NCBI GenBank assembly: GCA_032871835.1
Contig: CM065296.1
Span: 56,883,288-56,947,287 of the forward strand
Direction: 5' to 3'
Origin: Dipteronia dyeriana
Taxonomy: Eukaryota > Streptophyta > Magnoliopsida > Sapindales > Sapindaceae
DNA: 64,000 bases
Below, piece by piece: positions 11,160-21,965 of the stretch. How positions within the stretch are numbered: position 1 is the stretch's first letter; each line of letters starts with the position of its first letter. The translations under genes were made by a program, and so were the position numbers. The notes beneath the pieces were generated by a model. That model made no database searches and was not told the DNA's origin. It saw only the letters and a program-made list of their open reading frames with translations.

Positions 11160-11809
11160 TTGGTAGCTTGCTCTATTTGACCGTAAGTAGGCCGCCCACT
11201 ATCTCTTTTAGTGTGGGTGTGTCTACTAGGTACCAATCTGATCCTAAGGAGTCCCATATCTCTTCCGTTAAGAGAATCATTCGCTATGTGAATGGGATAT
11301 CCAACTATGGGATTTGGTACTCTTTTGACAGTAATGCTAGTCTTATAGGCTTTAGTGATGCGGATTTGGCAGGAAATTGTGATGATAGGAAAAGTACATC
11401 AGGCAGCTATTTTTTTCCTTGGGAACAACCTAGTCTCTTGGTTTTGCAAGAAGCGAAATTCAATTTCCTTGTCTACAGCCAAGGCCGAATACATTGCCAT
11501 GGGGAGTGGATGCACACAACTCCTTTAGATGAAACAAATGCTAGTCGACTACGAATTCAATCAAGGTACTCTTACTCTCTTTTACGATAACAAGAGTGCT
11601 ATTAATATTTCCAAGAATCTGGTTCAACATTCTAGAACAAAGAATATTGACATCCGCCATCATTTCATTAGAGAACTAGTTGAGAATAAATGCATAGTAC
11701 TTGAGCATGTAGGTACTAATGATCAACTAGCGGATCTATTTACTAAACCCTTAGATGCTACTCGATTCAAAACTCTTAGTAGATCTACTTGGATTTGTCT
11801 CACGGAGTG
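11156..11809 (+). pseudogene. Copia 1 RNase H, broken
   Basis: The domain reads MIGSLLYLTVSRPPTISFSVG, GFSDADLAGNCDDRKSTSG with the first acidic residue, then loses frame in the stretch that normally holds the Glu (11420-11520). It resumes at 11529 with YDNKSAINISKN, RTKNIDIRHHFIRELVE and LADLFTKPLDATRF, ending at the natural pol stop at 11809. It is the end of the polyprotein. Confidence 0.87.
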
Positions 11810-13009
11810 ATAAGTTCTTATATCTGACCCCATATGGGGAACTCAAGCAAAGAAAGCTATTGTATACTTGTTGCATGCAAAAATTTGGAAATTTTTATGC
11901 TCTTTTATTAATTACTTGAGTAGCTTGGTTGCACTTATATCATATTATATTATATTTTCTTCAAAAAGTGTGAACTATGCTTTGATTACAATCTGTGTCA
12001 TATTTATGTTCCAACACACATTTTTGGACAAGCAGATCTACATAGGAAGTACATGTTGAATGACCTATAGTCATCTCCATGACATGATGATTCATTAATG
12101 ACATGCAAATAAAAATTGAAGTAGCATGAATTGATAATTGCATTTGTTAAATGCAAAACAATGTGTGAAAATGCTAGTGAGACTCAAATGGTTAATCAGT
12201 GTCTCTCTTTCTTTGTTAGTTGAACATGGCTACCATCATACAGGTATCTTACCCGAAAAAATCAAATAGGGTGCAAAGTCGCTCATGTCATGTTTTACTT
12301 ATAAAGTTGGATATAGTGCTCTTAAAACTTGACACATATGAAAACTCTATGTCATTGCTTCTCTCATAACAAATGGTGAAATTGGTTTGAAGTCTATTGG
12401 AAACCATTGTTATTTGCTTTTCCAAATACCATTGTTTTGGACTTGAATGCAACATGTCTTGTATGCAAAGAATTTTTGATTCACACATTCTCTTAAAATA
12501 AATATCCTTGTTTCTCTCCTGTTAATTGAGTTGCATAAATATGGCGTCTATAATTATGCAAATATCTTGTATGCTCTTCTCACTTTTTGCCTTGAGTGAC
12601 CCAGTTGGGGACTATTCATTTGCCTATATCATGACAAAATGGGGAGTAGCATATGGTTTAATGGGGAACTTGGTAAGAGGTAGTAGTACATGTCATGTTA
12701 GGGAGATTAGATTTAGGGGGAGTAACCCTTTGGGGGGGAGCATTGCATTCACATACATTGTATGATGTTGTCCTTATTTTCCTAAATGCAAATGCTTTTT
12801 ATTTTCAATTGATCATCTCACATACACTTGGTTTGGAAAGTGTATTTGTTTTTGTTTTGTGTGTAGGGTTGATAATTCTACAAGAGATTGAAGATTGAGA
12901 AGAATTGAAGTTTTTTTTATGTCTATTTGTAATGTAGAATATCTTCCCTGTGCTTTATTTGTTCTTTTATAAGGATCAATGTGAGTGGTGGTTTTGTCAC
13001 GAAATAGCC
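11810..13009 (+). other. Long 3' non-coding spacer of copia 1
   Basis: No convincing ORF. The spacer aligns by eye with the one after copia 2 (55791-57003): both begin with GACCCCATATGGGGA, contain CTCCTTTATTAATTACTTGAG-like text, a CTCCATGACATGATGATTC block and a run of GGGGAG tracts, and both end in GTGGTGGTTTTGTCACGAAA. Some Sireviruses carry an env-like ORF in this position; none is left here. Purine-rich GGGGAGT, GGGGAAC and GGGGGGGAG tracts occur at 12640-12740, resembling extra polypurine tracts. Confidence 0.7.
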
Positions 13010-13021
13010 AAAGGGAGAGAT
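13010..13021 (+). promoter_or_regulatory. Polypurine tract of copia 1
   Basis: AAAGGGAGAGAT-type purine run directly before the TGTAAAG that opens the 3' LTR. The same junction is seen in copia 2 at 57018. Confidence 0.8.
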
Positions 13022-13323
13022 TGTAAAGTCCTCATTTATTGATTGGCTTATTTCGTGAACAATCCACATGTTAGGATTTTTATGTAAGGGTAGCTTAGGC
13101 TCTCAAGACCTCAAGAGAAGAAGAACCAAAGGTAAAATTATAATTGCTTGCTTGTGCTGAAGAGATAGTTGCACACACTCACATCTCATGCATAATTCTT
13201 GCTAATATATGTTATGTGTTTATATGTGTGTTTTCATAATTTGATAACTCTTCTTGCATGTTTATTTTGATCACATCTTTGCATTTGAAATGACATGCAT
13301 TATGTGTTGCTTTTACACACACA

Positions 13324-13382
<59 letters not shown>

Positions 13383-14694
13383 TATTCTAGCATTTGAAAT
13401 GTTACATTTGATTTGGTATACTTATATGCTTCATTATCTTACCTTGCTTTCATTGTGTGTTTTGGTGTGGTGGATTTTTTCAAGTTGAAAAAATCCATAA
13501 CAGGGCAATGCACGGGGACCCTACCTGCGCAGTGAGAAGATTAAGAATTTCAATCTCTCGGTGTCAGGTCAATGCACAGACACTTCTGCAGGTCTGGACC
13601 CGCGCAGTCCCGTGCATTTCACTTGGTGAAATTTTCATCTCTCTAGTTGAGGCCAATGCATAGGCATATGTGTGGCATATTGCGAGTGTGCACGGGTCAC
13701 TGAACGGGTTCAGATCCACGCACAACCCGCGCATTATGCTGATCTGTCAGATTTTATGAAAACGACAACACTTTATTTTTGAACAATATAAATATGTCTC
13801 TTCATATTCAGGTCATTTCAAGATTTCCATTTTTCATTCTTTTCTCTTAGAAAATCTTTCATTCTTTTCTCTTAGAACATCATTCAAGAGAAAAATCTTC
13901 AAAGAACTCACCTTTATACACTCAAAGCTTTTCCTTTGATCTTAACATTATCATCTTGCATCCACACATGCTTAAGCATCATCATATCTTGTTTGGTAAG
14001 TCTCTCACTATCTTCATATAATTTAAGTGTTTTCCTTACCAAGCCATCTCTTTTATGGTTTGTATGCTCTTAGAATATAATCTTGATATAAATAGAGATT
14101 TTTTGTGATGAAATGATTGAGTGTTGTATTGTGATAGCTTCATAGGATTGATTGATCTATGTTAGCTAAGCTTTATGAACATAACATTTAGCTCTTGATA
14201 TTTAGGATTGTTTTATATGCCATCTCATCTTCCTAGATAAGCATATAAGGTTCCCTAGCCCTGTTTGTTCTTTGAATATCTTCATATATTCACATAGGCC
14301 ATTTTATCTCTTCATTGAGAAGTAATTCTTGTTTTGCTTTCGGGAGTAGGTTGATTCATGCACAAGCAAATTGGACTAGGTTCACTCATACCGGGATTAG
14401 GTAGTGGTTCTGGGTTATTTACCCAGATTAGGTTGTAACACCATTATCATTAGTGGATTCGAGGTTCGAGTGTGGCTCACTTAACAGCCCGTGGTTTATC
14501 CCAATTGGAGGGTTTCCACGTATATCTCAAGTGTCGTTTATTATTCCATTCTTTTTGCACTTGTGATATTATTATGACCAGTTAGGGGTATTTTCGCCTA
14601 AATTTCCATTAATGAAAATTGGGTAAAAGTTTTGATTAAAATCTATTCACCTCCCCTCTAGATTAATATTAAACACACCATATTATTTGTTTCA
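13022..14694 (+). repeat. 3' LTR of copia 1
   Basis: It starts TGTAAAGTCC after the polypurine tract, like copia 2 (TGTAAGTTCC at 57018). The right half matches the truncated 5' LTR of copia 2 (GTGTGGCTCACTTAACAGCC at 14470 and 53590; ACCTATTCACC-type pyrimidine block at the end). I place the end at TTTCA, 14694, by analogy with copia 2, where the same point precedes the primer-binding site; this is uncertain by some bases. A TATA box (TATAAATA, 13787) lies about 170 bp after GC-rich inverted motifs. Confidence 0.7.
13314..13381. repeat. (AC)n microsatellite in the copia 1 LTR
   Basis: Almost uninterrupted AC dinucleotides with one AT break near 13329-13330. A tract of this length would be polymorphic. 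Confidence 0.95.
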
Positions 14695-15236
14695 CCCACA
14701 AATATATCTAGAGGACATCGAGAGGTAAGTAAAAAAACTTGTTTTGCGTAAATTTATTTCTAAAGAGTGAAAGTTTTAGTACTGACAATTTTGAAAAAAT
14801 TTCGAAACCCTTGGGAACATAAATTGAACGCAGTGTTAGATGTCGTTTGAAAGAGTGATGAAGAGTAAAATCAGCAACATGGGGATTTGCTGGATATGAT
14901 CTGGAGGAGTGATGATGAGTGAAATTTGTAGCACCGAGAGTTATTAGATTTGATCAAGGGGCTTCAGGGTTCGGGTTCCATATCGCAAACCCATAAGAAT
15001 GATCCATATTTCAATGTCTAGGACTTCAGTCCCCGAGACAAGATAGGTGGTAATGACGTGGGAACAGACCCTAAGACTAGACATAACCAGCAGCTGGATA
15101 CTAGTGTGGCACGATCTGATTGTGAGTACGAGGGGTCTACTTGCATTTCAGGACCTGGTGCAGACACAACAGTACTAGAGGGGGTTCCCCAGTCGACCCC
15201 AACATATACAAGCCCTGCATCCGATCAGCCTGGATG
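14695..15236 (+). other. Unassigned sequence upstream of the Ulp1-like pseudogene
   Basis: From 15058 an open frame reads MGTDPKTRHNQQLDTSV and is rich in Ser, Thr, Pro and Gly, so probably disordered. If the LTR element at 15237-17134 is removed, the frame continues from ...SPASDQPG into WSPFLEHTHLVPC. The segment is therefore continuous with 17140 onward. It may be the N-terminal part of the Ulp1-like protein carried by the MULE, but no motif proves it. Confidence 0.4.
15232..15236. repeat. Target-site duplication GGATG, left
   Basis: GGATG immediately before the left LTR; identical to 17135-17139. Confidence 0.9.
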
Positions 15237-16018
15237 TGATATGAACCTCACCAAGAGCAGTGAGACCCGGAACCAATATATGGTAACGAAGGATCGTTTT
15301 CTAATCAAGTTTATAAACAAGAACGTTATCGGACCGCGACCCGTTACCTATAAGGAGGTAAGAACCAACGGTATCAAGAAAATTGTAGATGCCACACTCA
15401 AGAATAGGAAAGAAGGTGAGTGATAAGTCAAGGTTGGAACGCCACAAGGTAGAACCTTGATAAGTTCATAGTTCTATGAAGAACCAAAGAGAAAAATTCT
15501 CTATAAATTTATTTCAATTCCAAAATCTATTCTCAAATAACATCAAATGATCCCTTTTATACTAAAAATATCTAAGACCTAATAGGGAATAAATATTAGG
15601 CAATTAATGCCTTACAATCATGAAAATAAATGCAAAGAAATTTAGGAAATAAATAAATAAATACTAAACTAGCAACTATTGACTTGCTTCCTAATTGGAA
15701 AGCTAAATCTGGAAACAAATCAGCCCCTTAATTTAGGAAACAAATCAACTATTATTCTTTAGAAATTAAAAGGAAATAAATCAGCCAAAGTTGACAATTC
15801 TCCTAGCTTGTGTCACACGCCCAAGTCTTCCTTATTCAGCCCAATCCATTGTCTTGATGACATTAATTAAGGTTTGGTCTTCATGTGAGCCGAATTTGGA
15901 CTTTAGCAACTCAGAATCGGCCCATCAATTAATGCTTCTTTGATCCTATTGCTTTCATGTAATTGGCCCAACTGGAATATGCAATGGATCCTTTGGTGAT
16001 ACTTCTTGATTCTCATCA
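15237..16018 (-). repeat. 3' LTR of the 1.9-kb element (left copy)
   Basis: 782 bp, ends TGAT...ATCA. It carries an insertion relative to the right copy at about 15385-15450 (ATGCCACACTCAAGAATAGG and following), which the right copy lacks. Confidence 0.88.
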
Positions 16019-16032
16019 TTCCCCCTCTCTTC
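16019..16032 (-). promoter_or_regulatory. Polypurine tract of the 1.9-kb element
   Basis: On the minus strand this reads GAAGAGAGGGGGAA directly before the TGATGAGAATC that starts the 3' LTR. Confidence 0.85.
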
Positions 16033-16373
16033 AAAAGGATTCGTCCTCGAATCTTCACCATAATGTTGTGATAGTCTGCACCACAAAATATGGTTCCCCT
16101 CTTTTATCTTTGTTTGATGAATCACTTTTGAACATAATTTTTTTGTTATATCAATGCACGGAATGTCGGAATCAAGAAAAGAAAAAGAAATAGTTGATAT
16201 AATTTCAACTACACAGCCTAAAAAAAAGTACTATTTTTTTGTTGGATCTTTTTTTTTATAACGAAACTGATCAAACTTTTTTTTTTTTTTTGTAAAAAAT
16301 CTGATTTTTTTTATCAAATAGAAAAATAGAAGAAGAAGAACAATGATAGATTAAACCTGATTTTAGAAGCCTA
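16033..16373 (-). other. Interior of the 1.9-kb element
   Basis: About 340 bp of AT-rich DNA with long T and A homopolymers near 16220-16330. No coding frame of note on either strand. Confidence 0.75.
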
Positions 16374-16387
16374 AGCTCTGATACCAA
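16374..16387 (-). promoter_or_regulatory. Primer-binding site of the 1.9-kb element
   Basis: On the minus strand it reads TTGGTATCAGAGCT, one base after the LTR end. This is the complement of the 3' end of plant initiator tRNA-Met, the usual primer of plant Ty1/copia and related small elements. Confidence 0.92.
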
Positions 16388-16388
16388 C

Positions 16389-17134
16389 TGATATGAACCT
16401 CACCAAGAATAGTGAGACCCGGAACCAATATATGGTAACAAATGATGGTTTTCTAATTTCAAGTTTGTAAACAATAACAAAATCGGACCGCGACCCGTTA
16501 TCTATATGGAGATAAGAACTAACGGTATCAAGAAAGTTGTAGAACCTTGATAAGTTCATAGTTCTATGAAGAACCTTGATAAGCTCATAGTTCTATGAAG
16601 AACCAAAGAGAAAAATTCTCTCAATTTTATTTCAATTCAAGTCTATTCTCAAATAACATCAAATGATCCCTTTTATACTAAAAATATCTAAGACCTAATA
16701 GGGAATAAATATTAGGCAATTAATGCCTTACAATCATGAAAATAAATGCAAAGAAATTTAGGAAATAAATAAATAAATACTAAACTAGCAACTATTGACT
16801 TGCTTCCTAATTGGAAAGCTAAATCTGGAAACAAATCAGCCCCTTAATTTAGGAAACAAATCAACTATTATTCTTTGGAAATTAAAAGGAAATAAATCAG
16901 CCAAAGTTGACAATTCTCCTAGCTTGTGCCACACGCTCAAGTCTTCCTTATTCAGCCCAATCCATTGTCTTGATGACATTAATTAAGGCTTGGTCTTCAT
17001 GTGAGCCGAATTTGGACTTTAGCAACTTAGAATCGGCCCATCAATAAATGCTTCTTTGATCCTATTGCTTTCATGTAATTGGCCCAACTGGAATATGCAA
17101 TGGATCCTTTGGTGATGCTTCTTGATTCTCATCA
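16389..17134 (-). repeat. 5' LTR of the 1.9-kb element (right copy)
   Basis: 746 bp. It matches the left LTR closely over 16620-17130 and differs by indels near 16530-16600, where GAACCTTGATAAG.TCATAG is present twice. Confidence 0.88.
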
Positions 17135-17139
17135 GGATG
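17135..17139. repeat. Target-site duplication GGATG, right
   Basis: GGATG immediately after the right LTR; identical to 15232-15236. Confidence 0.9.
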
Positions 17140-17985
17140 GAGTCCCTTCTTAGAGCATACCCATTTGGTACCCTGCAGAGAATCAACACAGTGTACACCT
17201 CTGTCATATCCTAACACACCTTACAGTGACCCCTCTAGTCGATGTAGGTGTAGCCCACACAGCAAGTCGATAAGGCCCCAACGCACCACTCCATAGGGTT
17301 AGAATTCTTCCTCATATGTCACTATAGCAGACCCTCCACGGGGACGGGGTTCCTCCTTCTACCACATGCCAACGGACAATCCATGGGGATAGGGTCACCA
17401 TAGGCCACAGGCTCGCAAGCGAGGCTGTCAGTTGCTAAGACCATACACTAACATGTGTCAGCCAAAAGGCCAAGGACAACGCTCCAAGCATCAGCACATG
17501 AATTTACCCACAATGCTTCTGTAAATGCTGACCAACTTGCTGCTTACAAAGCATACAAAAGGAACATAACGGGGGAATTGTAAGTACAAAACTTTGTATT
17601 TATATTCACACACCTCTCAGTAAAATTACATGGTTTTCTAACTCTTTCAATAATTATACAGAAGTTATGTGGATCTATTAGAGCCAGTCCCTATCACTTG
17701 GTTCTAGCGTTTCCAAGAAAACTATGTGAACTTGTATGAGACGGTACGTTCGTTATTTGAATTGTATTTTAAGTTATGGTAGAATACTAACATTATATAA
17801 TGTTTATATTTTCAACATATGGACACATACCTTTACATTTTATAGAAGTGTCAACGAGAATTCCCCATTGTCTACAGTCAGAGGATGAACATACTGGATT
17901 CTCAGTTCTTTGTAAGTGTTTATAATGTAATGTTTTCGTATAAACATCTTGTGTTTCTTTGTGTTTATAACTTTTCACTACATTA
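17140..17985 (+). other. Unassigned stretch between the LTR element and the Ulp1-like exons
   Basis: Higher in GC than its surroundings at 17140-17560, with no recognised domain. A plausible 5' splice site (TTTGTAAGTG) lies at about 17906-17915 and a 3' site near 17990, so the end may be exon and intron of the Ulp1-like pseudogene. Confidence 0.35.
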
Positions 17986-18756
17986 TCTATATAGAATCAA
18001 TATTGGATTATTTGTTGGGGAGAATCATGACTCGGGTTGCTGAGGGACAAGTCACAACGAAGGGTTGGTCCGTGTTGAAGAACAGATGGTCCCCTAAGAA
18101 CATTATGACGGTACATGGATTTCTTTTGTAAGAACCGAGCCATGGCAAGAGGTTGATGTGATGAGTGTTATACAATAATGGTTGAAATGTGTTTAATTTT
18201 AAAATCTTAGTTTATCCTTACACTTTCAAATCACATACCTACAGGTTCTGATACCGTGTAACATTGGCCACCAGCATTGGCTCATAGCCAACGTCGATCT
18301 CATTAGCGGGATGATCCACCTTCTCGACTCCTTCAGACAGCAAGTTCCCTTGTAGATAAGGAAATAGCAGGTTGTACCATTGTGATAGATATTGCTCTTC
18401 ATGTTGCATCAGGCAGGATTTCACGATGCGAGAGCTAGCGGCCAACCGAAGTACGCCAAATAGAATTGGCCCTTTACGGTAAGCGTGGTGTCTTCATCCT
18501 AAGTACCCCATAGAATAGAGGGTAAAACTATTTGAACATCACATTTGCTTAAAATTGGTTTTATTAACATTTCATTGTAATAGTTATTCATATGGTGCAT
18601 TGCAAGGGTGACTGTGGTGCCCATACTTTAAGACTGATGGAATACGTACTGGCGAACACGCATGATTTCGATTAGTCAGAAGACTATATGTGCACCATCC
18701 GAGAGAAGATGGTTTTGGAGGTGTTTTGTAACTCCAAGCCCCAATATAGGTTGTAG
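17986..18756 (+). pseudogene. Ulp1-like (C48) cysteine protease pseudogene carried by a MULE
   Basis: Three exon-like pieces carry the catalytic triad of the Ulp1/SENP family. The first (about 17990-18130, LLGRIMTRVAEGQ) ends at GTAAGA. The second starts at 18245 after a CCTACAG acceptor and reads IPCNIGHQHWLIANVDL (catalytic His in HW) then IHLLDSF (catalytic Asp). It ends near 18480 at a GGTAAG donor. The third starts after TTGCAAG at 18606 and reads GDCGAHTLRLMEYVLA with the catalytic Cys, then TIREKMVLEVFCNS. Stops at 18353 and shortly after, and in the third exon, disable it. This family normally removes SUMO or related modifiers. In plants Ulp-like genes are frequent cargo of MULEs, and a MULE transposase lies next to this one, tail to tail. 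Confidence 0.78.
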
Positions 18757-18930
18757 TTATTGATGTACAAATCTGTTATACAAATAAAATTATTCATTTT
18801 TTATGGTTTTCACGTGTTTACAATTACAAGAATAACACACAATCCACCTCGAACAGTAACAAAACTGATAATCAAACGATAAGTTTATGAACAAGTCATA
18901 TAGTTTCTAATAAATAAATAACATCAATAA
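18757..18930. other. Short spacer between the Ulp1-like and MULE transposase genes
   Basis: AT-rich, no motif. The two genes converge on it, so any polyadenylation signals would lie here. Confidence 0.5.
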
Positions 18931-19472
18931 CAACTCCCCCATTCATTCCACGGTAGAGTCATTCTCAGGACAGGTCTGTTTGTTATGTTCAACTGAAGGA
19001 CAGATGCTACACTAGAAACGATATTCCTCGAGAACAACCCTGATCGAACCTTTGATAATCAAAGGGGTTAGTACACCTCCTGCCATTATAGTTTGATTGT
19101 CCACATCTTCTACATGATTGTGTGGTTGTCCTCTCCAAAGACGAGGATGTCAACCCGTTATTGAGCGTCCAGCTTGTCTTAAGGAGATTGGATTTAAAAC
19201 CACCCGTGTAACGATGTCAGAGGGCATTACCCATGAAGAAGGATGGCCAATAGGCAAAATAGAAACCTGGTATGCATCAATAAGCATCTGTCTTTTGTAG
19301 TAATCCGAACATAAAGATGTCAATCAAAGGTTCTCTCCCTACAACAACAACGGAAACAACGCCATTCAAGTTTCAGTAAAATAAAGCGTAAACTGTAACT
19401 TGTAATGTATATTGCCGCTGCGATTGCGTGAGAACACAGAAAAAGGTCCATTTGGAATTTGTTGCTTGTGCA
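18931..19472 (-). pseudogene. MULE (Mutator-like) transposase, C-terminal end, interrupted by A1
   Basis: Reading down the minus strand from 19472: CTSNKFQMDLFLCSHAIAAA is a SWIM zinc finger with its second Cys replaced by Ser. It is followed at 19310-19150 by CSDYYKRQMLIDAYQ and GHPSSWVMPSDI...LRQAGR, the usual stretch after SWIM in MULE transposases. Two zinc knuckles come next: CRRCGQSNYNGRRC (19120-19074, His replaced by Tyr) and CSICPSVEHNKQTC (19013-18966, complete CCHC). A frameshift lies near 19140. The catalytic DDE part would lie beyond 19472 but the A1 retroelement starts exactly there. It is not found again in the window. Confidence 0.8.
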
Positions 19473-21950
19473 TGTTGGGATTATGCTCAATTGTAAGAGT
19501 GTAGTAATGTATTTGACAATCTTTTCATAACAAAAAAATGATTTTTAGTTTAACAAATCTTATAGCATTTATAGTATATTTATTATAATTGTCAAAAGTA
19601 AAAAAATCAAGGTAAAAAAACTATGAGAAAAGAAGAATTGTTCGTACATCTGGATATGTATGAGGAGACACAATTCTTTAGTTAGTCTTAAACAATATTC
19701 ACAACTTAAGATGAAGGTTGGGCGCATTTATCTTGTTAAAGTTGTAGATTCTTTTGCTAGCATTTGAGTGGGATAAAATTTGTTATGATGAGTCTAAAAT
19801 CATCAAAGTGTGGTGTTTTTAGACAACAAAATCTAGTGCACTAGGTGCACTGAATAGGATTATAGTGAAATACTTTATCCAAAACCGTCAATGGATAAAA
19901 AATTTCACTTGAAGACAATCGGAGAGTCTATCTTAATCCAGAGATAAATGATTTGAGTCATCAATGAGTACAATTATATAGCATAGTCTACCCTTGACGG
20001 TTTGGTGGTATTCATTTATTAATCGATAGAGGACATCAATTATAGATATGGACATCGTGGCTCTATTTATTAAATGTGAGCATAATAACGTCACATGGAT
20101 ATTGTAAGGCATTGGATATTAAAACGTTAAGTTTTCAATAGTGTCTATTGAAATATGGCTTCTGGACAAGTCAAAATATCCAAATTCAAAATGTGGTCAT
20201 ATGAGTAAATGTGTTAACTAAGAGAACTATATAGGCAGTCTATGAGCTCTTAGCGATTACTGATATTCTTCACAGGGATACACTATCTCCATTATGAGTG
20301 TTTAGGGTACGAATGAGGAATATTAACTTATTCTATCTTTATTTAAGAGTTCAATTTTAGTTCTTTAGTGGAATGAACAAAAATTAATAGATCGGACCTA
20401 AGTGAATCATTTGTTGATTGTGATTAGGTTATGTCTATTGAAGCTTAAATTTAGATAGCCTGCAAAGATCCCTAATCCACACGAACTTGCATTGATCACT
20501 TAATATATTCTGCCGGACCAATTTTTAGGTCCGTCGAGAATTTTTTTTGGATTTCGGAATCCAAAAGTTTTGGAGAGGTGTGGTCATGTGTTATCAAGAC
20601 ATGCGGGAACTCTTCAAAATACTGGAATGGGCAACCAGGGAAATGGGATTCCTTGGGCAGCCCTAATGGGGTGCGATTAACATTCCATTAATACATTAAG
20701 AATATAATTCACACATTTTAATTAAATGGGCTATTTAAATTATACTAATGCATTAATTTAAGGCATGTGGACTTTTTCTTTTTTAGTAAGAATGGGTCTA
20801 GTTTATATGTGGATTTTTTATTAAAGTCCAACGGATTTAATAAAATAGAAAAATAATATATTACTCGTATAATAGGCTTGGGTGGCTAGAGCTTATATAA
20901 TAGGCTAATGTATTTTTTTTATCAGTTAATTAAACGGAAATCAATCAATTAATTAATTAATTAATTATTTAATTAAAAGTCGAAATATTTTTCCTGGTAG
21001 GAGAAGGTCTCCCAGTGTCATACTATTGTTTGTAGTATGATAAGTATCAAATACTTTATTTGATAAGTTGATAAATAATAGGAATTTATTTATCTAGTAA
21101 AATTAGGAAGTATTTGATATCTAACAAAACTTTAATTGACAATTGGTGAAATTAGAAAGTTTTTAATAAAGTCACAATTTTATTTATCTTCAGTAATTAG
21201 TTATTGGATAAATACACTAATGAGTTGGAATAGAAGTTTTAGTGTGGAAAAGAATTCTGAAATTTGATAGGAGTCTTGGTGAAAGTAAATCCTACTAGAG
21301 AGAGGATTCTTGGCCACCAAGTAAGTCCTCCTAAAGAGAGGATTTGGCCTCCTATATTTATCACGATTATGGAATTCGGCCAAGAAAACGAAATCGAGAG
21401 AGAGATTTCGGCTAAGGCTATTTAAATGGGTTGAGAGATGTTTTTTTTTTTTGCTTATATAGAAAAAAAGAAAAACTTCAACCAACTCATTGTGCGAAGA
21501 ATTAGGACAAGCATAGAGAAAAGATGGAACGTTTTTGTTTTCGATATTGCACTCGTATCATTTACATCAAACAGTTTTGTGTAAAAAAATCAAATCGGGT
21601 TCACACGAGTTTCAATCAAATAGATTGATAATTCACAAGTGACCAAACATTCTTAGGTTTTCTCTAAAAGGATATTTGTGACTAACAAGAGAAAAAGATT
21701 TTGTTTGTTTTTCATCCTCAGGTGGACAACTCAAAGAAAGGGAGCTCACACTTCTAGGTAATTCACGTTCGTGATTGGATTGGAAGATCTTACTGATTCA
21801 ATTCGGCGTAACTTCAATCGTCACGAGAAAAAGGTACGATACTTTTAATATATGTTAATTAATCAAGGGTTAATGTTCATTCTTTTAAAAGAATTTTTTT
21901 GAATTATACCAATCGAATTTTTCACTTCCGTCATGCTTTTTGTTTCTACA
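19473..21950 (+). repeat. 5' LTR of A1
   Basis: 2478 bp, from TGTTGGGATTATGCTC to ...GTTTCTACA, followed by a primer-binding site. It closely resembles 26028-28398 (+) and 58803-60973 (-). It contains an AATTAATTAATTAATT-type block at about 20950. Confidence 0.88.
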
Positions 21951-21952
21951 AA

Positions 21953-21965
21953 TGGTATTAGAGTC
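21953..21965 (+). promoter_or_regulatory. Primer-binding site of A1
   Basis: TGGTATTAGAGTC, two bases after the LTR; it differs from the tRNA-Met complement by two C to T changes. Confidence 0.85.

Larger units (their letters stand above)
7257..14694 (+). mobile_element. Sirevirus-like Ty1/copia element 1, 5'-truncated
   Basis: Domain order is gag, protease, integrase, RT, RNase H, which defines Ty1/copia. Features pointing to the Sirevirus (SIRE/Maximus) lineage are the long gag with a coiled-coil region and a second zinc knuckle (CHFYGIDGHIRPNC), a long 3' spacer after RNase H with repeated GGGGAG tracts, and a large 3' LTR. The 5' LTR and the gag N-terminus are missing. The gypsy 3' LTR ends just before the first copia codon, so I infer that the gypsy element inserted in this copia gag and that the rest lies upstream of the window. 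Reading frames are interrupted many times. Confidence 0.85.
15237..17134 (-). mobile_element. Complete 1.9-kb non-autonomous LTR retroelement, with target duplication
   Basis: Two direct repeats (15237-16018 and 16389-17134) begin TGATATGAACCTCACCAAGA and end TTGATTCTCATCA. They flank only about 370 bp. Next to the right repeat is the reverse complement of a tRNA-Met primer-binding site, and next to the left repeat the complement of a polypurine tract. The element is therefore on the minus strand. It is flanked by GGATG on both sides. There is no gag or pol. It resembles a TRIM in having almost no interior, but its LTRs (about 750-780 bp) are far longer than usual for TRIMs. It must have moved with enzymes from another element. 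Confidence 0.9.

Noticed and set aside
12526..12898. Open frames in the copia 1 spacer as an env-like gene
   Set aside because: They are short and overlapping, and not kept in the homologous spacer of copia 2. No signal peptide or coiled coil is seen.
15058..15423. A single 121-codon gene across the left end of the 1.9-kb element
   Set aside because: The frame crosses the insertion boundary at 15237, so its second half is LTR sequence read by chance. Only the first part may be old coding DNA.
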